Positions 42,750-51,308 of a DNA stretch of 64,000 nucleotides are shown here, piece by piece. A program made the position numbers and the translations under genes. This stretch comes from Tritrichomonas musculus (taxonomy: Eukaryota > Parabasalia > Tritrichomonadida > Tritrichomonadidae): NCBI GenBank assembly GCA_039105265.1, contig JAPFFF010000050.1:930001-994000 (forward strand), given 5' to 3'. Numbering within the stretch: the stretch's first letter is position 1; the number at the start of each line of letters is the position of its first letter. The notes under the pieces were generated by a model. It had not been told where the DNA came from and searched no databases. It saw only the letters and a program-made list of their open reading frames with translations.

Positions 42750-43602
42750 ATCTTTATTGTGTAATTAATATTTGGTATTTAATTTTAATCATAGAAATAT
42801 TGCCAGAAAAGTAAATTTTCTAGAATATATAATTGTAATTTTTTGCTTTGAAATTGTTAAAAGCTTGATTGGCTTTACTTGCTTCTGGATCAAAATTTGG
42901 ATTTTAATTATTAGAGGGTGAAGTGATTTAGATTCGCACCAAAATTGGTATATATTAATTATTTTTTATGAGCATTATAATGATATAATTTTTTTTTATT
43001 TTCGTCCACGGGGCCGACTTGTGGTGATATATGATAATATATATTCAATTTTATATTATGAAAAAGTTGATTTTTAAAAATAAAATTTATTTAAAAAAAT
43101 TTTGCTTCCCTATTTTCGAGCATACATATATTTTCTGCCGTAAGTTCCTCATTTTATTCACGTATTTTTGGCGTAATTTTGAAAGATATGCCTCTTTTTT
43201 TGGAATAAGAAATTCTTCATGTAATTCGAAACGTGTGTAATTTCTGAAGAAGGAAAAATAAAATTTTAAAATTGAATGCAAAAAGTTATATGTAACATTG
43301 AAATAGTGGTCTGATTTATCTAATCCAGTCTATACATATAAAAAGTTTAATATTGAACTAAACCCATCTTTTTATTTTTTTTTTTTTTTTTTTATTCCAA
43401 AATGGGAAGCTGTTACGAAGTTCGTAATATGAACCGATTGAAAATTAATTGTGGGCATGACAGTTTATTTTTCATGAAAATTTTCTGGCTGAAAGAATGT
43501 GGAAAAGTGGAATGAAAAATAATATTTTTATTCTTATTCAATATTTTTCTTATTCTATATTTTTACCAGCATTAATTACACACAAAAACCTTAATTAATA
43601 TA
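42750..43602. other. Spacer downstream of copine
   Basis: A/T-rich, with a short GC patch CCACGGGGCCGAC near 43007-43018 and a T-run at 43375-43393. No gene is recognised. Confidence 0.4.
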
Positions 43603-44702
43603 GAGTGAGGAGAATAATATGTAAACGGGAGAATAATATGTAAACGCTTCTGAAAAAGTGATAGATCATAAAATTCTCACTTTTTCGCAATTTTGTTATT
43701 CAATTTTTTTCAATGATTTTTAATCGTTGTGGCCCTGCATTTTTTTTTAAACTCAGTCCTCTACTTAAGCTCAGTTAATATTAACATAGTATTTACACTA
43801 TTACCATTCACAAATATCGATTAGGTTTACATACACTTGAAATTAATGAGAAAAGGGTTCAAATGCTGAATTGATCAGGTCTCAATATCAATAAAAATGT
43901 CATCCAATCAAAACAATAAGCTTAATTTACATAATTGATTAAGAAATACATCCAAAAAGTAGGTATTATTAAACATTTATATATTATTTTAGTGGTTTTT
44001 CATGTTCTTTTTCATTTTTGTGTATATTTTAATCGTCGTGGCTCTAGGTTATTTATTTTTTGGCTTCTAATTTTATGTTTTTTTAATGAGCAACCTTGCA
44101 TAAGACTGGTATGAATGCATATCAAGCTGCTCATGCATTTGGCCTGATTGAATTATCCAGCTTATATTAAATTATAATACACATTGGAATATGTATTCTC
44201 AAATATGTTTATACTTTTTAGCATTTAATCTAAATAATACGGAAAATATATTCACATATAAATTCACTTTTAGATGGATCAGTAAAAAATTAATACTTTC
44301 CTTTAACTTTTATATTTTATTTTCTCTCTTTTTTTTTAACTTTTTGAATAGAAAAAATGTGAAAAAGTGGGACTATTTGTAGGTATAAACTTTTGAATTG
44401 AAAAAATGTGAAAAAGTGAGAAAAATTGAATCTATCGAAAAAGTTTAAAAATGAAAGAGAAAAGCATTATCCGCTTTCTTTTAGTTAGTTTTATTATTAT
44501 ACATTATCAATTTAATTTGAATCACTATATAATAAATTACAAAAACAAAATTTAATAAAGATAATTTAGAGTTTTTTTATCAATTTTTTTCAAATAAATT
44601 ATTTATTATTTCTATTAATTAATTCAAAAAAATTGTATATCTTAAACTTTTTCTGTAGCGTTTACATATTATTCTCCCGTTTACACATAATTCTCCTAAC
44701 TC
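43603..44702. mobile_element. TA-flanked non-autonomous TIR element, 1.1 kb
   Basis: Inverted repeats of 57 bp lie at 43603-43659 and 44646-44702, with several mismatches. TA abuts each end (43601-43602 and 44703-44704). Each TIR holds two direct copies of GGAGAATAATATGTAAAC, a likely transposase-binding site. The 1.1-kb body has no coding frame. It looks like a Tc1/mariner-type non-autonomous element. Its right end is about 48 bp upstream of the pseudokinase start codon. Confidence 0.78.
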
Positions 44703-44707
44703 TATCA

Positions 44708-44724
44708 TTTTTATATCACATGTC
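44708..44724 (+). promoter_or_regulatory. Shared upstream motif TTTTTATATCACATGTC before the pseudokinase
   Basis: The same 17 bases occur at 50674-50690 and 51236-51252 upstream of two Maverick genes. A close match lies at 26729-26745. Its position, 28 bp before the ATG here, fits a core promoter element. It sits immediately outside the MITE. Confidence 0.45.
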
Positions 44725-44751
44725 AATAATTATGACAATTATTTTTTATAG

Positions 44752-45672
44752 ATGAGCCAAAAACCTATTGCTATCAGTGATTTTCTTCAAGATATCAATA
44801 ATTTTAATATTATTAAAAAGAAAAGAGAAGATAAATTAGCAACTCTACATGGAAAACCAAACGAAAAGTACCTATTGCATATTTTTAAAAATCCTTCTCA
44901 TCGTTTTTTAGAGGCATTCTTCAGAAGTATTGAGATTAGAGCTCCACTGAACCACCCAACAATATTGCCACTCACCGGATTTAGCTATGATGAATCTGAT
45001 TTTATATTAATTGAGCCATACCTAGAAAATGGATCTCTTGATAAATTTATGCAAGATCGTCAGAAAGGTATTGATATTCCCAATTTAGAAACGATCAGAT
45101 CAATCATCATCTTTGGATTGGCAGCTGGATTAGCTTATCTTCATCAAAATGGCATAATTCACAAACACCTTGATTCAGAGCATATTTTACTAGACAACGA
45201 AATGCACCCAAAAATAATTGGAACAGAAAAAAGATTTTTCGAGGTTATTAATCTCGATATGGATTGCATAACTCCCTTTTGTGAAGTGTGTTTTATCTCC
45301 CCAGAATGTTTAGAAGATCACGCAGTCACAGGCAAGACTGATGTTTATTCATATTCAATCCTTTTGGTCTCATTATTTAAATTCAAGTTACCTTTTGATC
45401 CTAAACAATCAAAAAACAAATATATGTTTTTATCGTCAGTAACAAAAGGCGAAAGGCCAGATATAACTGGAGATGATATTCCAGAAATTTGGGCCAACCT
45501 CATCAAACAATGCTGGAAACCTGATCCTCTTGAGAGACCTCGCTCCATTGAAATTGTCCAAAGGCTCATGGATGGGAAAGACGAGTTCTTTAATGATCCA
45601 AGAATTAATCAAGAAGAATTAAGCAGATATATTGAGTCAGTCACTAGTGGATTAGATTTTTCTAGGCTTTAA
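44752..45672 (+). CDS. TKL-like protein pseudokinase
   Basis: A 306-residue kinase fold. The glycine loop is missing, and a possible ATP-lysine lies in LLHIFK (K46). EPYLENGSLDKFM (88-100) marks the hinge and alpha-D. The catalytic loop reads HKHLDSEHILL, so the HRD Asp is His139, and the DFG site reads GTE (157-159), so the metal-binding Asp is absent. C-lobe motifs remain: ISPECLEDHAVTGKTDVYSYSILL, and ANLIKQCWKPDPLERP near the end. These are typical of trichomonad TKL-like kinases. With both catalytic Asp positions gone, the protein should be catalytically dead. It could act as a scaffold or allosteric partner. The ATG at 44752 directly precedes the conserved fold. The frame is intact throughout. 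Confidence 0.85.
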   Translation: MSQKPIAISDFLQDINNFNIIKKKREDKLATLHGKPNEKYLLHIFKNPSHRFLEAFFRSIEIRAPLNHPTILPLTGFSYDESDFILIEPYLENGSLDKFMQDRQKGIDIPNLETIRSIIIFGLAAGLAYLHQNGIIHKHLDSEHILLDNEMHPKIIGTEKRFFEVINLDMDCITPFCEVCFISPECLEDHAVTGKTDVYSYSILLVSLFKFKLPFDPKQSKNKYMFLSSVTKGERPDITGDDIPEIWANLIKQCWKPDPLERPRSIEIVQRLMDGKDEFFNDPRINQEELSRYIESVTSGLDFSRL

Positions 45673-46525
45673 AAGTTATCCTAAATATTTTTTTTTTTTT
45701 TTAAATATTTAAATACCCTCGTTACAAATGAAGTTTTTTTTGGGGAATACTTATCGCCCCTTATACTTATTGACTCCGGAGGTTAAGGTCAATATTGACC
45801 TTGTATCGTACATCAGAAAAAAAGTTCGAAACTTTTTTGCACTTTTGCAAAAAAATACCATGAGTTGCATATTAATTAAATTATCATAAAGCTTATATTA
45901 TTATGCAACGTAATCCCATTTTTTTATACTTGATGACTGAAGCTCACTTTGCTGATATTTCAGAAGAAGTTACTGAACTTGAATCGACTAATGCTATAAT
46001 AGTAAGGTTCGGTAATAAAAACCTTTTTATAAATTTATCGAGGTTGATGAATATAAAAACATGACTAGATATTATATTTATTTTAGGCAAATCTCATCAA
46101 TGCAATGATTACTATTTCTAATATTGAAAAAGTTATAGTTTCATTTATTAAAATAAAAGGAACTTATGCATTTAACCAATACTCAAGGCTTAAAAATGTT
46201 TCTTTTCTTGACAATTAATATTTAGATTTAATTGATAGAGAATCTTTTTTTCAAAATTCAATCAAAGCTATGCATTGATTCTTCAAATTAATGAATTATC
46301 ATATACATTATTTACAATATGATAATAACATAGGAAAAATCAATATATTATGATAAAAAACCTAGAACACATCAAAATCAAAAGTATTAATTTTTTTAAT
46401 AATTAATATATAAATTATAACCAATAAATATTCTATTTAAAATACTATATTCAATATAGATGTGAAGATATTTATATTTTCCATAGCGACCGTTTAAAGT
46501 ACAACCTTAACTTTTAATTTTTATC
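45673..46525. other. Spacer with LRR relic
   Basis: A T-run at 45691-45701 follows the pseudokinase. Most of the region is A/T-rich spacer, and a BspA-type relic is listed separately at 45918-46262. The proximal upstream of the aspartase gene (46440-46525) shows no clear motif. Confidence 0.4.
45918..46262 (+). pseudogene. BspA-like LRR gene fragment
   Basis: An early piece reads MTEAHFADISEEVTELESTNAIIVRFGNKNLFINLSRLMNIKT and a stop. A later piece in another frame reads IEKVIVSFIKIKGTYAFNQYSRLKNVSFLDN and a stop. The second matches the LRR_5 pattern (IxxYAFxxCSSLxxVxF). The pieces are out of frame with each other, so the gene is decayed. Confidence 0.45.
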
Positions 46526-47938
46526 ATGGCAACTCGCACAGAACATGATTTATTAGGGGAAAAACAAGTTCCTGCAGATGCATACTATGGCATACAGACA
46601 CTTCGTGGGTTTGAAAATTTCCATAATTTGAGTGGTATCACAATTAGCAATTATCCAAATTATATCAAAGCTTTAGCAATGGTAAAGTGGGCCGCAGCAA
46701 AAGCCAACCAAGAATTAGGAATTTTACCTGATGACATTGCTAATGCAATCTTAAAAGCGTGTGAAGATATTATCGCTGGGAAGTACAATGACCAATTTCC
46801 AGTCGATTTAATTCAAGGAGGCGCTGGAACCTCAACGAACATGAATATCAATGAAGTTGTTGCCAATATTGCATTAGAAATACTGGGCCATAACAAAGGC
46901 GAATACAAATACTGTCATCCAAATAACCACGTCAATTTATCTCAGTCGACAAATGACGTTTTCCCAACAGCTTTCAAGCTAGCGTTCATATTCAATAACG
47001 AGGATCTAATTTCAGTTCTCAAGCTTCTAATCGACGCGTTCCATGCAAAAGGGAATGAATTCAAAGACATCATCAAAATGGGACGCACTCAATTACAAGA
47101 TGCTGTTCCAATGACTGTCGGACAAGAATTTGAAGCTTTTGCTGTTACTTTGCAAGAAGAAATCGATCGATTGACGCAAAATTCAAAACTATTTCTCGAA
47201 GTTAACATGGGTGCAACTGCAATTGGAACAGGAATCAATTCCGAACCAGGATATTCGCAAAAATGCATTAAATACTTGAAAGTCATCAGTGAAAGAGAAT
47301 TTGTTTTAGCCTCAGATTTAATAGAAGCTACACCTGATGCAGGATCGTCTGTTATGTACTCATCGGCATTGAAACGACTCTCTCTCAAATTATCCAAAAT
47401 TTGCAACGATTTGCGTCTTTTGTCAAGCGGACCGAGATGCGGACTTAATGAAATTAACTTGCCTCCAATGCAGCCAGGTTCATCGATTATGCCAGGGAAA
47501 GTTAATCCAGTTATTCCAGAAGTTGTTAACCAAATTTGTTTCCGTGTTATTGGAAACGATTTGACTGTAACTTTGGCTGCTGAAGCAGGCCAATTGCAAC
47601 TGAATGTGATGGAACCAATTATCGTTCATGCTATTTTTTCTTCAATTAAAATGCTTGAAAAAGGAATTGATCTGTTAAGAACTCACTGCGTAGAAGGCAT
47701 AACTGTTAATGAAGAACATTGTAGAGACCTTGTTTTGAATAGCATTGGCATCGTTACTGCTTTGAATCCAACTTTGGGTTATGAAAATTCTTCACGAATT
47801 GCTAAAAGAGCTTTGAAAGAAAATCGAAGCGTTTATGATTTAGTGCTAGAAGAAGGATTACTCAAAAAAGAGGAATTGGATGAATTGCTCAAACCAGAAA
47901 ATATGATTAAGCCTCACAAATTTTATAAGAAACAATAA
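46526..47938 (+). CDS. aspA: Aspartate ammonia-lyase (fumarase/aspartase superfamily)
   Basis: A 470-residue protein of normal aspartase length. The N-terminus reads RTEHDLLGEKQVPADAYYGIQT, as in bacterial aspartases. Substrate loops include GGAGTSTNMNINEV (98-111) and LSQSTNDVFPTA (138-149). The family signature loop GSSIMPGKVNPVIPE (318-332) holds the catalytic Ser. It catalyses L-aspartate to fumarate plus ammonia (EC 4.3.1.1). The enzyme looks bacterial in type, consistent with the known set of laterally acquired metabolic genes in trichomonads, though this cannot be proven from sequence alone here. Fumarase class II is the nearest alternative; the N-terminus and GKVNPVIPEVVNQ favour aspartase. 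No targeting peptide is seen, so it is likely cytosolic. Confidence 0.9.
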   Translation: MATRTEHDLLGEKQVPADAYYGIQTLRGFENFHNLSGITISNYPNYIKALAMVKWAAAKANQELGILPDDIANAILKACEDIIAGKYNDQFPVDLIQGGAGTSTNMNINEVVANIALEILGHNKGEYKYCHPNNHVNLSQSTNDVFPTAFKLAFIFNNEDLISVLKLLIDAFHAKGNEFKDIIKMGRTQLQDAVPMTVGQEFEAFAVTLQEEIDRLTQNSKLFLEVNMGATAIGTGINSEPGYSQKCIKYLKVISEREFVLASDLIEATPDAGSSVMYSSALKRLSLKLSKICNDLRLLSSGPRCGLNEINLPPMQPGSSIMPGKVNPVIPEVVNQICFRVIGNDLTVTLAAEAGQLQLNVMEPIIVHAIFSSIKMLEKGIDLLRTHCVEGITVNEEHCRDLVLNSIGIVTALNPTLGYENSSRIAKRALKENRSVYDLVLEEGLLKKEELDELLKPENMIKPHKFYKKQ

Positions 47939-48857
47939 AAACTCTTTTATAACGATGAGTAAAAAAGCAATTTCGTCAACATTTTTTTTTTTTTTTTTTT
48001 TTTTTATTAAAAAAAAATAAGCATTTTATAATTAGATTTTTAATAATATTAAGATGCATTATGATCTAATATATGGATAATGATTCTAAGATTACTTATT
48101 TATTGAAATGACTTTAAAAAATATTTTTACACTAAAGATCAGTAAAAAGTGTAAACTTTAATTTTTTCTCCACATCTGATTAAAACTACTAAACGCTAAT
48201 TTTTTTCAACTTCTTAACACTTTGATAAATAATATATTGGATTTTCTTGGTGTTTCATGAAGTATTTATAAAAAACCCATGATATTATATGCTTCTGAAA
48301 AAAACGGTTTAAGGTTAAAAAATTGTAGAAAACGATGGTTTAATATTTTAAAAAGATGAAGATTATTCATGACGAAATCCAGTGAAAATGGAATATATTA
48401 TTCATCAAAGTGTTGAGAAGCTATAAAAAAATTAGTGTTTAAAAATTTTAACCAGATATGGTGAAAAAGTTAAAGTTTACACTTTTTTCCAAAGTTTACA
48501 TATAACGTTTATTTTTTTTTTTTCAAGAATTTTAATTTTATTCCAAGATAACCGTTTTTTTATAATAAAATTTAAATAAGCTCATATAAAAAGTTCTTGT
48601 TTTGATTTTTAATTTATGTTTTTTTCTTTTCCTTTTTTATTCAAATTTTTCCTTCTAAATTATAATCCCAGTATGATTGATCGTTTTTAATTCAATTTTT
48701 GAATTATATTTTAATGGATAATCGGCATGGTTAAATATTAAACCATCTTAAACGGTTATCCTGGAATAAAATAAACATCCTCAAATTAAATATCTAACGT
48801 TATATTTCTATACTCTTTATATCAATTTTTGCTTTATTGTATATATTAATAAATTCA

Positions 48858-49034
48858 AACTAGAAAAGCTGTCACAATATTGCCAAATAGCCTCTTAAAA
48901 AGTTAAAATTATTATTAAATGAAACATTTGTTTTTTATTATCTATTTATTTTTAATGATTAATAAATTTGTCATAAGTGTGAAATATGATCCAAATTTGA
49001 AAATGATTAAAGATATCATCTTTATGAAAATATT
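48858..49034 (+). repeat. Direct repeat, copy 1
   Basis: Starts AACTAGAAAAGCTGTCACAA and is nearly identical to 49856-50067, except for a 33-35 bp insertion in the second copy. Confidence 0.85.
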
Positions 49035-49411
49035 ATAAAAAAGTGCTGTTGCCACGATATTTTATATTGGTTAATAAGAATAATTTAAGAAATAACGAAA
49101 TATGATTGAGTTTTTAGATATGAATGAAATTCAGTCAAATCAGATACTAAAAAAAAGATTTTATTAAGTATGTATATCTAGTGGCTTAGGATATTTTATA
49201 TGAGAGATCAAATTTATAAAAATTTAAGAAAAAAGTATAATTTGTTTTCAAATGTTAGAAATGTTTTTATAAAATTTTAAAAGATCGTCTTAAAAAGTTA
49301 GAAGGTTATTATATTAATGAATATTGGAATTAATTAAATAATTGCTGCTTTAAAGACATATTTTAAATGTAATATAATCTTAAAAGAATGAAAAAATTTT
49401 AAATGTTTTTA

Positions 49412-49482
49412 ATGGGGGCTTCGCCCCCATAACGATCAATCTTTTACGGGGCTGGTTCCAGCCCCGCAAAAGATTGATCGTT
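49412..49482. repeat. Adjacent GC-rich hairpins
   Basis: The first hairpin at 49412-49430 is an 8-bp perfect stem (ATGGGGGC) with loop TTC. The second at 49431-49482 has 25-base arms with one mismatch and a TT loop. It contains GGGGCTGG facing CCAGCCCC. Both stand out from A/T-rich surroundings. Confidence 0.85.
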
Positions 49483-49855
49483 AAAAAAAGTGATTTTTAA
49501 CATTTCAAGGTAATTGATAAATTCATAAAATAACCATTTCAAATGTTCACAAAAAATTCATGAAATAAAAATATTTAAAGCAAGAATAACTTCATAAGAA
49601 ATAATTATATGATTAATTATTATTTGAAAAACAGTTAAATAAATAAAATATTAAATTATTAGTTTGGAAACATTTAATTTAACAGAAAAAATAAAATAAT
49701 ATTTATGATATTTCCAGATAAAAGTTAACATAATATTATTTTGAGCTGATTAATTTATTATTGGATACAAAATATATCATAAGGACTATTTTTTAAAAGA
49801 TTTAAATCAGTGCAATATCGAACTTTGAAAAATTTTATACTAATTAATATATATT

Positions 49856-50067
49856 AACTAGAAAAGCTGTCACAATGTTGCCAAATAGTCTCTTAAAAAG
49901 TTAAAATTATTATTATAATGAAACATTTGTTTTTTATTATCTATTTATTTTTAATGATTAATAAAATTGTCATAAGTGTGAAGTATGTTAATGAATAAAG
50001 AAATACATAAGTGTGAAATATTATCCAAATTTTAAAATGAAGAAAGATATCATCCTTATGAAAATAT
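49856..50067 (+). repeat. Direct repeat, copy 2
   Basis: Second copy of 48858-49034, about 1 kb downstream. It includes a short internal duplication around CATAAGTGTGAA. Confidence 0.85.
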
Positions 50068-50082
50068 CGTCGTATGTATTTA

Positions 50083-50104
50083 CTGTGATTTTAGGACTTC
50101 GTCC
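50083..50104. repeat. Hairpin with UUC loop
   Basis: TTTTAGGAC-TTC-GTCCTAAAA gives a perfect 9-bp stem with the same TTC loop and C-G closing pair as the hairpin at 49412. Confidence 0.75.
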
Positions 50105-50303
50105 TAAAACCCCAGTAACTCAAGAATTTAAAATCATAACTTTAAACCCGAACATATTATTTAATTTTACAACACCACTGATTCATCACCCCTTCATAAA
50201 TTTTTTTTCATAAATTTCATCCTCAAATCTCAAAAGTCAAAAATTGAAAACATAAATTTTATACGTAAATGATTAAATTTATTTTAAAATAAAGAATATG
50301 TTA

Positions 50304-50480
50304 AAACTAACGACGGTTGACGAGTAAAAACGAAATTTTCAATAATTACTCAAATTAAATATAAACTAACGACGGTTGACGAGTAAAACGAAGATTTCAA
50401 TAATTACTCAAATTAAATATAAACTAACGACGGTTGACGAGTAAAAACGAAATTTTCAATACTTTGACGAGAAAACGACT
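50304..50480 (+). repeat. Three tandem repeats, about 58-bp period
   Basis: AACTAACGACGGTTGACGAG begins at about 50304, 50363 and 50421. A partial fourth unit (TTTGACGAGAAAACGAC) follows. It lies 270 bp before the first Maverick ORF. The CGACGG/TTGACGAG motifs could be iterated protein-binding sites. Confidence 0.85.
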
Positions 50481-50673
50481 AGTCAAATTTTTAAAATTTT
50501 TTAATTCAATACTCTCACAAATCGAAAAAATTTTATAAAATACGTTATTTCCGAAATGTCTGATAATTTGAATACTTCGCCAAGGGCTCAAACTTTTCAA
50601 AGTTTCACATAAATCGAAAAAAATTTTTATAAATAAACGTTCACCACAAATTATAAAATTATTTTATCATTTA

Positions 50674-50690
50674 TTTTTATATCACATGTC
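50674..50690 (+). promoter_or_regulatory. Motif TTTTTATATCACATGTC before ORF 50746
   Basis: Exact copy of the motif at 51236 and 44708. It is followed by TTTTTTATCTAATATAAAAAT directly before the ATG, a stretch also repeated before the polymerase gene. Confidence 0.5.
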
Positions 50691-50745
50691 TCAAAAAAAT
50701 AAATCTAATTTTATTTTAATTTAATTTTTTATCTAATATAAAAAT

Positions 50746-51228
50746 ATGACTAAATCAATTGTTGATGACAAAATGAATAAATTATATAAACAAATTAATA
50801 AATATTATAAAACAATAAATCGTAAAATGTTAAAACAAATTGTAAAGCGTACTGATGAAATAACAGATTTATATTATGAATACGTAAATCCTGATATGAA
50901 TGATAAAGAGAAGCGACAAAATGAAAATACATTATTGACCAAAAGAATTTTAAATAATGAAAAGTGTAACGAAGTTTGTACATTTAACGGTGTTTTAACT
51001 TTCATTTGCGGAATTTATCATTTTCTTTATGCTTACGAAAACGAACCGAATAAATTATTCCATCATTGTAATATTTGGGATTTCATGCATTGCACACTTC
51101 ATGAATTCGATATGGAAAAGAAATTTATGTTTCTATTTAATGATGAAAATATACCAGAAACGGTTGAAAGATTTTTAAATATTGACGATTATGAAATAAT
51201 GGAATTATTAAAATTAAATTTTAATTGA
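50746..51228 (+). CDS. Maverick ORF of unknown function (160 aa)
   Basis: A hydrophilic, mostly helical protein of 160 residues with no motif I recognise. It has an early lysine-rich helical stretch (KLYKQINKYYKTINRKMLKQIVKRTDE). The centre has Cys/His-containing text (NEKCNEVCTFNG and HHCNIWDFMHCTLHEF), which might bind a metal but lacks a clean zinc-finger spacing. It is the first gene of the element and has the same direction as the DNA polymerase, 80 bp upstream of it. Its upstream region repeats that of the polymerase gene, so the two are probably expressed together. No start ambiguity. Confidence 0.6.
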   Translation: MTKSIVDDKMNKLYKQINKYYKTINRKMLKQIVKRTDEITDLYYEYVNPDMNDKEKRQNENTLLTKRILNNEKCNEVCTFNGVLTFICGIYHFLYAYENEPNKLFHHCNIWDFMHCTLHEFDMEKKFMFLFNDENIPETVERFLNIDDYEIMELLKLNFN

Positions 51229-51235
51229 ATAATTA

Positions 51236-51252
51236 TTTTTATATCACATGTC
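51236..51252 (+). promoter_or_regulatory. Motif TTTTTATATCACATGTC before the DNA polymerase gene
   Basis: Exact copy of the motif at 50674 and 44708, about 57 bp before the ATG at 51309. The block TTATCTAATATAAAAAT directly before the ATG is also shared with the preceding ORF. Confidence 0.5.
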
Positions 51253-51308
51253 TCAAAAATAAATCTAATTAATTTTTTATTTTTTATTTTTTTATCTAAT
51301 ATAAAAAT

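Larger units (their letters stand above)
47939..50303. other. Gap between aspartase and the Maverick, probably including its left terminus
   Basis: About 2.4 kb without a gene. It holds a 24-T run (47982-48005), two direct copies of a roughly 180-210-bp sequence (48858-49034 and 49856-50067) and GC-rich hairpins at 49412-49482. A short UUC-loop hairpin lies near 50083-50104. The Maverick's left inverted repeat very likely lies here, but its exact edge cannot be fixed without the right end. Confidence 0.5.

Noticed and set aside
43845-43870. tRNA-like GGGTTCAAATGC
   Set aside because: No cloverleaf could be built from the flanking sequence.
50013-50213. 66-residue ORF at the Maverick border
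   Set aside because: It runs through the direct repeat and a hairpin and looks like chance coding.
50304-50480. Possible CRISPR-like array
   Set aside because: Only three tandem units with near-identical intervening sequence and no spacers; a eukaryotic setting also argues against it.
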